DNA of 64,000 bases from Roridomyces roridus (lineage: Eukaryota; Basidiomycota; Agaricomycetes; Agaricales; Mycenaceae), in NCBI GenBank assembly GCA_029378245.1, contig JARKIF010000023.1, positions 310,001-374,000 on the forward strand. The letters run 5' to 3'. Positions within the stretch are counted from its first letter, which is position 1, and every line of letters begins with the position of its first letter. A model generated the notes under the pieces. The model was not told where the DNA came from. It did no database searches and saw only the letters and a list, made by a program, of their open reading frames with translations. The position numbers and the translations under genes were made by a program. Below are positions 24,395 through 35,800 of this stretch, piece by piece.

Positions 24395-25098
24395 AGCATC
24401 CAAGTTTCAAGACTTGAATAGATCTGTTTCTCCTTACCTGGTTAACACTGTTTCAAGGCGTGTTGCGCGTTTCTTGTGGTACCCTGTGGGTCCGGTGCGT
24501 AAATCCCGCACTCTCGGCATTGTCGCGCACTGTGGGATTCCAGTCTCACCAACGGTTCCTGGCTAGATCTCCGTCGGCGTGAGCCGTGAGTTGCCATAAC
24601 AAAAGCGCCTGTGTGATTAATAGCTCGTTCTACAGCGGCGATCAAGACGTGAAGGGTCTAGCTGGCAGCTAGCTCCGATGGCAGGAAGATCGCAGCCAGA
24701 AGATTAAACCTCTCAACCACTGTATCCAGGTTCCTGACTTGCTTGGCGGTGAACACGAATATCTGTTGCATTGCTTCCGAGACTTGGACGCGCGGAGAGG
24801 TGGCTAAGCGCAGGGTTCTGACCGTGTGCCGTACAGCGGCATACGGCACCTAGTATTGGCACGCCATACGCCGCCTTTTAATATTCCCATTCCCACTGCC
24901 GTCGTCCTACAGACGCACCCTGCTACTCTAAAACAGTACGGAGTGCGACTCGCCCGCCCTTGCTCCGCATCCGTTTCTGGCAGGCCCCGACGACTCGGAC
25001 AAGTGTGGAATTGTGCCACATGTACGTGAGTGCCACTCAGTCTTCAAGACGGAGACCACCTGCCAAGCTGTTCTCTTCCCCACCCCTACCTCACCCAC
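24395..25098. other. Intergenic, no gene seen
   Basis: This is the 3' flank of the deaminase-like gene and the promoter of the next gene. Open stretches on both strands are short and without motifs. Confidence 0.45.
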
Positions 25099-26558
25099 AT
25101 GGCCGATTCAATCCCGGCCAATGTTGGAGAACGGTGAGTGCTGCTATGTTTTGCTGGCCGACGGGCGTAGGCTGATTCGAGATACCAGGACGAGTCCTCA
25201 GGTACGTACCCCCAATAACCCTGTGTCCCGGTCAGCACTTAATCCTAATCTGCGGCACCAAGCTCTTTGGGATGTTCTTCAACTACGGCTTGATGGGCGC
25301 TCTCATCGTACAAGTCTGTACGTGGCTTCACCGTGCCTACTACCAGCTCAGCGCTCATCATCCACAGACCAGTACTACTGCGCCTTCCCGAGGGACTCCA
25401 AGATCACCAAGATCGCCGTGTACACCTTATTCGTGCTTGAGCTGGCGCAGACTGGCATGATGAGCCATTACGCGTGCGTCCCCGTTCCTTTCTCGCGGTC
25501 AACGTCTCACGGCTCTCCAGCTACAAGATCTTTGGTGCTGGGTATGGCGATATGAGCGTACTCAACGACCCGTCCTTGGCGTGGTTTCCGGCCGACATCT
25601 TGCCCAGCGTCACGGTTGCAATCGCACAGACCTTTTACGCCCAGCGTATATACCGTTTTCTCGGCTCCAAGGTCGCGGGAGGGATTGTCAGTGTGGTGCG
25701 TTGTCTCGCGTTTCAGCTACTCCGAGTTCTATAATCGGTTTGCAGTTGGCGCTGATACAATGCGCGGCGGGTATGGCTCAGGGTGTGTTCCTCAAATTAG
25801 AGGGCCATCAACACGACCTTTCATGGAGACCGCCGCCCACTATCGTCGGTCCTTCCCTCGTCCGTTGGATCCGTTCCTAACTCTTCTGGCAGCTCTGGCT
25901 GACTGTCGCCGGCATTTCCAATCTCGCAATAGCAGCATTCATGACAGTCCATTATGTGAGTCCTTCCTTGTATCGTAATCCGTACCCCAGTCATAACCAT
26001 CGCAGCTCCGACAAGGGAGAAGGAAAGATGCAGCTCCCACGTTTCGCATGAATATTTTTGTCCGTTATACCATCGAGACCGGCGCAATCACGGGTACGTA
26101 TCCCTTTGGTGCCGCCAAGTTCCCAGACCTGATATATGGATCAACCAGCATTGCTCACTCTTTGTCAAATTTTCATCCAATGCGGATTCCCGAGACAAGC
26201 ATTTTTCAAAACGGGTGTTTGGACTCTTGGAAAGCTGCACTCCAATACCCTGCTGGTGCGCCTCACTGTTTCCCGTACTCTGCCTTCTGTGCTAACTGGC
26301 GAGATGCAGGCACTCTTGAATTCCCGCGCTATGACTGTCGGGGGACGTGACTACCAAGTTGCTCCGCCCCCCGAGGGAACCGTAGCCCAGTTGGATTTTC
26401 CTCACAACAGCGACAGCTGGCTGACGACGACGCGGGATACTACTCCCGCTCAGACGCAACTGGCCGCAGGGGAACTTGACGACCAGGTGAACAACAAGCC
26501 GCCGAGTGTTGAAAATCCTCCTGTGATTCAACCACAATCGGAAATTTCTGTTGTGTAG
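25099..26558 (+). CDS. DUF6534-type seven-helix membrane protein (2)
   Basis: The chain starts MADSIPANVGER, followed by a 13-nt exon (GACGAGTCCTCAG, near 25191), then LFGMFFNYGLMGALIVQV, YQYYCAFPRDSKITKIAVYT, YKIFGAGYGDMSVLNDPSLAWF and ILPSVTVAIAQTFYAQRIYRFL. Next are LALIQCAAGMAQGVFLK, LWLTVAGISNLAIAAFMTVHY, RMNIFVRYTIETGAITG, KLHSNTLLALLNSRAMTVGG and a hydrophilic tail to the stop at 26558. These blocks match the family plan of seven helices with the DUF6534 region near the C-terminus. The donor just before LWLTVAG is uncertain; the acceptor, with CTAAC branch and GGCAG, is clear. It converges tail-to-tail with the receptor gene on the other strand. Confidence 0.8.
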
Positions 26559-26745
26559 ACGTAGTTTGCTGGATATATGTATATAACCGATACTTGGCTC
26601 TAGTATAATGAACACTCTTTTACAATGTACATAATGTATAAATAATGTCAATTGAATCGACATGTGGAAGGATGCATGCGTGAATTAGCTCTATGTACCA
26701 GTTTCGAACCGTATATATACAAACCAACGACGGAACCAACGAGCG

Positions 26746-28445
26746 TTAAATATGCCTGGCCACATCCCTCTGTGCCGGCTCCATCGACTGTCTCGGTAGA
26801 GATTCAATCGCCCCGCCCAATACCACCGAGTGGATGGGAACAGGAGCAGGAACAGCATTGAGCACGGGCATAGCTTCAACAACCGACGTGCGTGCGTTGG
26901 ACTTGATGGACAGAGTATCCATGTTCATGTACACATCACTCTGCACCGTGCTGCTCGAGTCGCGCATGTCGATGACGGTGGAGAGGACGGCGGAAGGCGG
27001 GGAGTCTGCATCTGTAGAGGACACCTCGCCTCGGCGAAGGGCGTTGACTGCGTTGATGAAGGACTATAGATAGTGTCGGCGGGGTCATGAATATACATGA
27101 TGAAGAGAGAGACGTACGGGATCCGTGGCGGCGAGGAGACCATAAGCGAGAGGACGGATAGAGAACATGGCGAGATCTGCCAGCATATGCGGCGTAGGTT
27201 GAACGATTGGCTCGCAATGCAATACGTCGGGACACGGACCAGCAATATCTAACCCGGCATTCTACATAGGTCGGACGCTGCTCAGCAGGAATTCTGTTGG
27301 GTAAGAGGATGGAACACGCACATGCTTGACCAGTATCGGGTGTTGGACGACGTACAAATCAAACAAAGCTCCAGTCATATTCATGAGCGCCGACATGAGT
27401 GGATAGATGGCTGCGGCTTTGTTCAACGGTGCTGTTAAGCGGGAAGGGAGGAATGACTCACCGATGCGCAAAATGGTGCCGCGGTACATGAATATAGTCG
27501 AACCCGCGGCGTCGCTGCGGGACTTTGATCGCGATAGGTAGGGTGAGGATCTGGGGTACACAGGGCGCACAATGTGCTACAGACTAAGAGAGAGAGCAAT
27601 ACAAAACAAATTTACGCACCGTATATCGAAAGAGATACCAAACGATGCTGAGGAACGCCACAATCTCGCCGGCGGAAACCAAGAATATCCAGAATGTCTG
27701 AGTACCCACTACCCAGCGCAGTGTTTTCGCCGGGTTTCTATTGCGGTACCAACAGACGTGTTCTGACGAGTTCCATCTGTGGGAAGAATTCACGGTCAGG
27801 GCAGCTGAAGGACGACGGGCAACGCACCCAAGAGCACCACCAGCGTATGCGACACCATTGCACACGGCACAGACAAAGGCCGTTCCGAGAACATAGTATT
27901 TTTCCGTCTTCTGTCCGTTGATACCATGAGCCAGCACGAGTCTGTCTCAAAAGTTCTTATTCTGCTCGGAGCGAGAGGAGGAGCACGCACGGGAGGTTCA
28001 GAGCGACGCAGAAGAACATCCCCCCGGAGAACTGGAGAGCACTCTGAAGACGATGAGGAATCGGGTGGACACAAGACGAATCAAGGACGCACATTCGTGA
28101 TAAAACTGAGCAAAGAGCAGCTCCAATCCCTGTACACATGCAAGGTCATCACGAGAACGGTTGCGCCGAACACCATACTGGACGATATCATCGGGACGGA
28201 GTCATGGCGAGGAGATTCAACGACGCACTGTGCCACCAAAGCGTATACCAACAATCGAAAGCTGACACGGTCCAAGTGTCGTCTTGAGACGGGGGAGAGC
28301 GCCAGGTATCCATATGAAGCCAGGATGATGCCGGTTAGCGCAATGCCCGGTATCATCAAGCCCAGCATAAGATTTCGCGGACTGTTGTGGGCTCATTAGA
28401 CGCGCAAGGCAGCACTGGATGGGGGCCCACTTACTTGGCCTTCAT
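26746..28445 (-). CDS. GPCR-like seven-helix receptor (fungal Git3/cAMP-receptor-like group)
   Basis: Exon 1 is tiny: ATG at 28445 plus three codons, then intron GTAAGT...CAACAG and the frame PRNLMLGLMIPGIALTGIIL. Later blocks are SRRHLDRVSFRLLVYAL, MVFGATVLVMTLHVY, SALQFSGGMFFCVALNLP, LVLAHGINGQKTEKYYVLG, WNSSEHVCWYRNRNPAKTLR, QTFWIFLVSAGEIVAFLSIV, HIVRPVYPRSSPYLSR, IYPLMSALMNMTGALFDLYV, LADLAMFSIRPLAYGLLAAT and a Ser/Thr-rich tail. The order of helices, the RVSFRLLVYAL loop and the HGINGQK-EKYYV and TQTFWI blocks fit agaricomycete GPCR-like proteins. It probably senses an extracellular cue at the plasma membrane; ligand unknown. Confidence 0.75.
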
Positions 28446-30192
28446 GCCGCTATGTACGTAGCCGGATTCCGCGGGATGTAGAAAGGGAGGATGCGGTGAG
28501 AAGCGGAGAGCCGATTTATGAGGCTGGAGCCCAACGCCACAGGAATATTCCCGCCGAGGCTCTCGAGTCGAGGTTACGCACACAGAGAGAGGAGAAAATG
28601 TCTTGGTCCGTCGCTCCAGCCCGATACTTGAGGACGACCGTCGGCTAAGCTGCTACTATCAGCGGCGACCTGGCCGTTGGCAGGAGAAAATAGACAGGGT
28701 CGGAAGGTGTATTCAATCAAGTCACGTCCCTGCCTCCGTAAGCCGGCGTATTGTGCCGGTTGCGATCGCACGTCTGGACATCTCCTTGGAGTGCTCTGAG
28801 ACAACAGGAGAGTGAGATGAGAAGCAGAGGATTTCGGCACAGGGGAAAGATCGAGGACTCGTGGCGAGGAAGCCATGTACCCAAACGTAGAGTCCAGACT
28901 CCAGTGCGGAGAGCTCGAAAATTGACGGAAGACGGCCCAGAAGACACGCCTATGTTCTCGCCATCGCACGCTGTCACAGAGAAGAGGCGGGCGTTGGCCG
29001 CCGACACTACATTCGTGCGACAGAGAGGCCGCCGCGGAGGCGTCGGGCGACGCTTGAAGGAGAAGACAGGATGCCCACGTGGCGGTGTCTTTTATTTCTG
29101 AATTGATCCGCTACCGCAGATCACGTTACGATTCCTAACTTGATTAGGAATCGTTCTTTATGAATCTGTCTTCATCAAACCATCCCCGATGCCCATTTGG
29201 AACTCGGAACATGATCCGAGCCAGATTGCCGTGCCTTACTTGCATCAAGAACTCGGCGATTTCCGTACATACCTTGAGTGAAGATCTCGATTATTTCGTT
29301 CGCGGGTCCACCGTGGGTCCGTGACTGGCATAGGAATAGAATGGGATGCAAAGAGGCGAGGACGGATCCGAAGTCCGACTTGCTTATTGACAGTTGATTG
29401 GCATTGACAGCGGTGCTCATGTTCGGACAGCGGGAACCCGAGGTATCTGCCGACTCTCTGCCTTCATGCTCTGGGTCTCGGATCCCTGTATGTACTATGT
29501 AGCGTGCAATCTCGCTCGGAGTCAACCACATAGACCCGGGAAATGGTGATTGAAATCAGCCGGTAAGCAGATGAAATGCCTCGGCGGCGATGTGTGTCAG
29601 CATCCCTTGCTTTCTCTGCCACAACGCCGTCTCTTGCCATGGTCGTGCTCTTTCCGCCTCTCTTGAGTCTTGCTAATATGGCCGACACTCTTGGATTCTG
29701 GGGTACTTACTGGGATTCTGGTCCATCTGCGTGCCGGGCCCAATCTGCTCTCATGGTACCGGCATGCGGTGCCGCCCAATCTTCGATAACACCCTCTTGC
29801 ACCTCGTCTCGCCTGCCTCAGAGGCCTGCATCGGGGTCGGGTCTTTCTTGCCTACAGGCATTGCAGCTCCTGGTATGCCTGGTTACGACCGCTGTCGTCC
29901 GTTGTCGTTGTCTTGATACACGTATCTTTAGCATGCGGCGGCGCGCACGTCGAATGCCTTGATCTTTGTGTATCTGACAATATAGAAGGTATGTGTGCCG
30001 TTCTTTCGCTCGTTGAAATTGTGTGATGACTGAATCTCACCCAGATACCACCAGTGAACACATCGGGAGCATTGGTGACGTAGTGGATGGTCAGTTTATC
30101 CCTTTCCTCTGCCCCTACTTTGAATTCAAAGCCGTCGCAGCTATAGAGTGTAATATCTATCCCCGTGCCCCCCGGGTACGGGGTACTTTGTG
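28446..30192. other. Intergenic, no supportable gene
   Basis: The first 150 bases are the receptor promoter. An open stretch at 29576-29962 (+) has no recognisable motif. A perfect 11-bp hairpin with arms ACGATTCCTAA at 29128-29138 and its complement at 29144-29154 (5-nt loop) stands alone. No laccase N-terminal exons were found here, although a laccase C-terminal part follows the Helitron. Confidence 0.4.
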
Positions 30193-30304
30193 CCTTTGCG
30201 TGAGCAAGGCCGCCGGAGACGGCAGAACGGGCCTTTGCGTTAGCAAGGCCGCCGGAGACGGCAGAACGGGCCTTGCGCAAGCAAGGCTGCCGGAGACGGC
30301 ATAC
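30193..30304. repeat. GC-rich 39-bp tandem repeat, ~3 copies
   Basis: Units at 30193-30231 and 30232-30270 differ by one base. A third, diverged and shorter unit follows to about 30304. Each contains GCCGCCGGAGACGGC, which can fold into a small hairpin. It lies just upstream of the Helitron. Confidence 0.85.
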
Positions 30305-30900
30305 CAGTGATCTTGAACGTTGCACCGCGCACTCTCGTTGGCTGCACCATGTTTATTGGTCCAGTTTTTTCTGAGTGCCGCTGGGAATACGATGAATTGT
30401 ATTACGAGATTAGACAAACACTCAATTATCAGGGATCTTGCGATAGACATTGACGATGCCCTCGAAACACCTCAGTCTTCGGGTGAGATATATCACAACA
30501 TTCATTTGCTCCTCGTCTTGGCTGCTGTGTGTCTTTTACTCAGTCTAGTTTCTTCAAAGCTCTGGTCAACTCATGCACTGAATGTGGATCACGGGCCTGC
30601 TCAAAACCTCCTTGGCGGCGGCAGACGCGTTAATGGTAAATTCTCGAGCAGTCTGATTGTCCCATATATCATTGATAGTCACGGGATTGAAAACCTCGGT
30701 CGGGGTTCCTTCATGTTCGAAATCCAGTGCTTACGAAGTGAGATTCACATCCACCTGCCAAAAAACCGGAATTTTGTTGCTGTGGACATACCATTGGGTA
30801 TAATTCTGAACCTCTTGACAACCCATGAGCTGCGTCACACTGCAGACTTGCACGGAGTTCATCTGTACAAGAAAATCGACTGGCGGAATCACAGGAAATT

Positions 30901-31944
30901 ATGAATGGCCATTCATGTGTTTCCAGTAATTGTCGAGACCTTGTCTCGATTATGTGTTTCATGTCTCCACCTGAAGATAAGCCCAGCACCATGTCTGATG
31001 CATATAGACAGCATCAAGACGAGCAGAGAGCAAAGGAGGTAGCCCAACTCAGATATGCACAGAAACGGGACTTGAATGAATTGTTACCTGCATTTTTCCC
31101 TCCTGAACCTCTCAAGAAATCAGAATTGCATCGTATTTTGACTGGCAGCTGTAATGCATTCCTCCCGGAGAAATTCGTTGAAGCTGGTTGCGCTGTATGC
31201 GGAATGCTGTATCCTTTAACTAAACTTTCGCGTTTGAGTGAATTTTCTGGGTCACTGGATGTTCTGTGTGCTCAAGGAGTAACCAGAAAGGAGCGATACC
31301 GTAGCAGTGACCCAATCGAGGAACTCTCTGGGCCTGTCCTCGCAGAAGGTTGCACACATCTGTGTGTTTACTGTGAAGGTTCTCTAGGGTCTAGAACCAT
31401 CCCCACAAATGCATTGGCTAAACATGGCTGGTTGGGACCTGTTCCGCCCGAATTGCAAGACTTGAGTTATGCCGAGAGTGTCATGATTGCCAAGATAAGA
31501 CACAACCGATGTGTTATGCGGGTCAACTCCGGCAGAGTGCGAATGCATGCCAATGCTATCATGTTCGCTCAGCCGGTTCTGAAGGTTTACTTGAAGTTAC
31601 CTCCCTCAAAACAGGAGATGAGTGAGATCCTGGCTTTTGTGTTCACCGGCTCTGCAGCCCCAGCTCAAGAGGATTTTGATCGAACTCCAATGCTGGTCCG
31701 CAGAGATAAAGTTGCAGCTGCCTTGGACTGGTTGAAATTGAATCACGAGGGCTATGCAGACCTGGAAATCTCGGAAGAAAACTTGCTGTCTTATAAGCAC
31801 CATGATATTCCAGTTGAAGTTGATTGCAGAAGAACAATGCAGATCCGGAGGACTCCATCCCAGCGGTCGCGCGCAGTGTTCACGATGAGAATGAAGAACA
31901 TGGAACCTCAGAAGGTCTGTGCTCATTTGCAGTTCATGGTTTGA
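30901..31944 (+). pseudogene. Helitron 5' coding segment: DUF6570-like region (frame-broken)
   Basis: The 347-residue frame includes ALAKHGWLGPVPPELQDLSY, the block IAKIRHNRCVMRVNSGRVRM and LKLPPSKQEMSEILAFVFTG, then DWLKLNHEGYADLEISEENL. These are hallmarks of the DUF6570 region that precedes the Helitron N domain. Upstream, a different frame ending at 30904 carries LTTHELRHTADLHGVHLYKK, which looks like the SAP-like start of the same protein, so a frame break lies near 30900. Similarity to the family leaves this frame at about 31823 and continues in the next one. The region is therefore broken at both ends. Confidence 0.7.
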
Positions 31945-32723
31945 CTGGGGTTGAGTACTCCACGGCCACGATGGACACAATCAAAGCTGTGGCACTCCAG
32001 CATCTCACGAGACAAGGAAGCATGCTGGGTATTGGACGCAGTGATGTGCCGGAGTCCATGTATGAAAATGTTGAAGCATATCCTGGAATGTTTCCTTGGT
32101 TATTCCCGTATGGTAAAGGTGGAATTGGCCATCCCAGCCACAAATATAAAACTTCAGATCTTAGCCGTAAAGGAAATTTACTGATGTACCACGATAAACG
32201 TTTCCAGACCGATATGTATTTCCCCATGATCGCATTCAACCACGAGCAACTAAGAGGGTCATCAGTGGGTAGCAAAGCTTTTGTTAAGCGTTCAAATTTT
32301 CCCGATGTTGCCCGAAGATTGCGCAGAATAGATCACCAGGTGTCGGGCAATATTGCTGACCGGCTTGTTGAAGGCCTCCATGTTCGGCCCGAGACTGACC
32401 AGGAGAAAGACTGTTTTGACCTCATGCACGATTTCGATGGAATTGGGGCTTATGTACCTGGTTCGGCAACAAGCAAACGGCATATGCGGAATGAAATCTG
32501 GTCCAGCACAGCATTTATGGGGGCTCCAAGCTGGTTTGTAACCATGTCCTGGAATGACAGTGGCCATCCACTTGCATTGTATTATGCCCAAGAGGACACC
32601 ATCTTCAGACCTGAGATCAAATCCGCTGATGAGCGCTACAGATTGATGTCCAAAAACCCTGTCGCAGCTGCACGATTTTTTCATTACATGATGGAGGTAT
32701 TCATTGAAGAAATTTTGTGTTGA
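31824..32723 (+). pseudogene. Helitron N domain / start of Rep (ends at in-frame TGA)
   Basis: Carries SVHDENEEHGTSEGLCSFAV, the block MLGIGRSDVPESMYENVEAY and PGMFPWLFPYGKGGIG, then WSSTAFMGAPSWFVTMSWND and FFHYMMEVFIEEILC. These are standard Helitron-like N and early Rep sequences. The frame stops at TGA 32721-32723, yet the same frame continues as KKEDAGAFGHTGGFYAVVEQ into the Rep His motif. The stop is a single in-frame lesion or suppressed codon rather than a gene end. It overlaps the previous segment by 120 bases in a different frame. Confidence 0.75.
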
Positions 32724-32822
32724 AAAAAGGAAGACGCGGGTGCATTCGGTCACACTGGGGGCTTCTATGCAGTTGTTGAACAGCAAGGCCGGCTGACCCT
32801 TCACTCACATTGTTTAATCTGG

Positions 32823-35800
32823 GTGAAAAATGCACTGTCACCCCAGGATATCCGAGACAGGTTAACAGCTGAAGATAGCATTTTTACAATGAGGCTCATG
32901 GCATATCTCGAGTCAACCCATCAAGGTAGATTCAACCATGGCAAACTCGCTGATGTGCAAGCTCGAGTGGGTGTTGACTCGCAGATTTCCGAGGCCACAC
33001 TGGATACTCACAAGTACCAGGCACCGACATTAACGTTTCCTGAGCCTCCTCCTCCTTTATGTGACACTGTCAACTGCCATGGAACATGTGTGGCTTGTAG
33101 CCATTTGTCAGAATGGTGGGATAGATATGAACATGAAGTGGACGACTTGCTGGTTAGGTCCGATATTCACAGCTGCCGGCACTCAGTCAAGGATGTTGAA
33201 GAGGAGAATAATAAAAAATATTGGCGGCATCTCAAGAAGCGCAACAAAACCAAAATTCGCATTCATGAACGGCGAGGGTGCCTCACAAAATCTGGGGTCT
33301 GCAAGGCTCGATTTCCCCGTGATGTTGTGGAAGAAACCGTAGTTGATACAGATGGTCATATTACTTTTGAACATTGGGAGCCGTACATGAATACAATCAA
33401 CACTTTGATTACCTATTTCTCTCGGTGTAACACTGACTGTACTAGCCTCTTGTCTGGTACTGCAGTTAAGGCTGTAATCTCCTATGTTTCTGATTATGTG
33501 TCAAAGTTGGGGCTCAAATCATACCAGGCCTTTGCCTCTGTTTTTGATGTGTTTGATCGAAACTCTGATAATTTTGACAGTACCAGCGCTGATGAGGATA
33601 CCACAAGAAAACTTATGAGACAAATGGTCAACGCGATGTCCATGAAGATGGAAATTGGGAGTCCAATGGCATCACTCTATCTCCTTGGAAATCCGGATCA
33701 CTATGCTAGTCATGAGTATGCAAATTTTAGCTGGCGTACCTACGTGGCCTATGTGAAAAGAGATTGGGCAAGAGATTTGCAAAATAATTTAACCATGGAC
33801 CTTGATGACACTCCCGAAGACTTCATAACCCTGCAGAACAACAGAGGAGACATCATTGTGTCTTCAATTGTCGACGATTACACAATGCGTCCGTCGGTCT
33901 ACAACTCTGTCAACTTGTATGAGTGGATTCAGTCACATCAGAAGAGGGCATTCACCAAATCGGAAAAAGATCATATTCTACAGGAGCGTGAACTGTACAG
34001 TGCGTTTGAGAAAGATATCAGTGACTCAGATAGCTCCTCCTCCTTCATTGATGGAGACCAAGATTTGACGCAAAGCAGTGCCAATGAATCAGATGATGAA
34101 ATTCAATTTGAGCCTGGTGATGCAAAAACTACACCACCCAAGTACCCCTTCATCGGAGAACACCGACAGAAAGACACCCATGGTGTGTACTGTGACTTTT
34201 CCAGGCTCAACAAGATAATCCCAAATTTCATGGGAGGTGCCATTCCACGATCAGACCGTGGAGATCGTGAATATTACTGTTTATCTATTTTGACAATGTT
34301 TAAACCTTGGCGTTCACCGAGAGATCTCAAGGAGGTGTCCTCCACTTGGGATGAAACCTTCAATGATCACACCTTCACTGGACGGCAACACAAGTTGTTG
34401 AAGAACTTCAACCTCCGTTTTGAATGCAATGATGCACGAGATGATCACTATGCAGCAATGAAACGCAAACTGGCTGAAGCAGATTTTGAACCTTCCAGCC
34501 GTTTCAACCAAACCATCCTGGGTCACAAGGATGATGTCGTAGACTTCATTGATGATGAGCTAGAAGAATTTGAAGATTACTCTGCGCATGAAATTGGTCC
34601 CAAATCTCGTAAATTGAAAGCGCAGATGGAGGAGATAAGGTCCGTACTGGCTGGTTCTAAATGGCTGAATAAAACAACTGACGGTTTGATCATGAATGTT
34701 TCGACTGAAGCTTTAACTCCACCTTTCAAAACTAAAACAAGCTGGTCAAAAATTGTGGACGCCGAGAGAAAGCTGCTCACAGTCAACAAATTGGCCAATA
34801 TGCCTACAAGCTATTCCGGTCATGGTGCACCATTCACTGCGGCTACACACAACAAAGTCGAGGAACTGCCATTCAACTATTTCACCTCTGCTCAAAAAGT
34901 TGATGCAGACTTGAACATGAACATCAAGCTGGAATGCTGTGACTTCTTTACATTGAACATTGAACAGACCAGAGCATTTACAATTGTGGCAGACCATGCC
35001 TCAGCAGTCCAGTCAGTGCCATTGAGAATGTATCTCGGTGGCATGGGAGGTTTGGGTAAATCACAAGTCATCAAGGCTATTAGCCGGTTTTTTGAAATGA
35101 GGAATGAAAATTACAGGTTTATGTTCCTCGGACCCACAGGATCAACCGCAGCTCTTGTAAATGGCTCCACTTACCATTCTGTCTTCAAGGTGCCTCGAGA
35201 AACAGGGCGCAAAAATAGAGATGACATTGACGGAATTCGCAATGAAGCAACAGCAATGGCAGCTGTCAATGAGCGCATCCAGGGTGTAGAGTATATTTTC
35301 CTTGATGAAGTGTCCATGGTGTCCTGCAACGATCTGCAAACCCTGGCAAGTCAGGCTGCCAAGGCCAGAAATATCCATGATGTTGCATTTGGGGGATTGA
35401 ATGTGATCCTGGCCGGTGATTTTGCACAGTTGCCACCAACTCGGGGCCCTGCTCTGTATGCATCCTTGAAAACCCCTAGTCTTGCAGATGCAAATACCGA
35501 TTTTGATCAAGCCTCAATTCTGGGTCGTATGATTTGGCACCAGTTCAATACTGTTGTGATTCTCCGGCAGAATATGAGACAGAGTTCTTCCACAGCGGAG
35601 GGTTTAAAACTGCGTACTGCATTGGAAAATATGAGATACCGTGCATGCACCGCTGAAGATATTGAATTCCTGAGATCCCGTGTAGCCAGTGACAAGCCGG
35701 GTCATCCACGTTTGGACTCTGTTGAGTTCAGAAATGTGTCTGTGATCACTGCCTGGAATGTGCATAAAGATACAATAAATCAACTGGGCGCAGAGAGGTT

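Noticed and set aside
29576..29962. Laccase first exons upstream of the Helitron
   Set aside because: The text GFWGTYWDSG superficially recalls GTFWYHSH, but the copper-ligand histidines and surrounding laccase sequence are absent.
30320..30904. 194-residue open stretch as a separate gene
   Set aside because: Only its C-terminal part resembles protein (SAP-like Helitron start). It is better read as part of the broken Helitron; the upstream part has low-complexity hydrophobic text.
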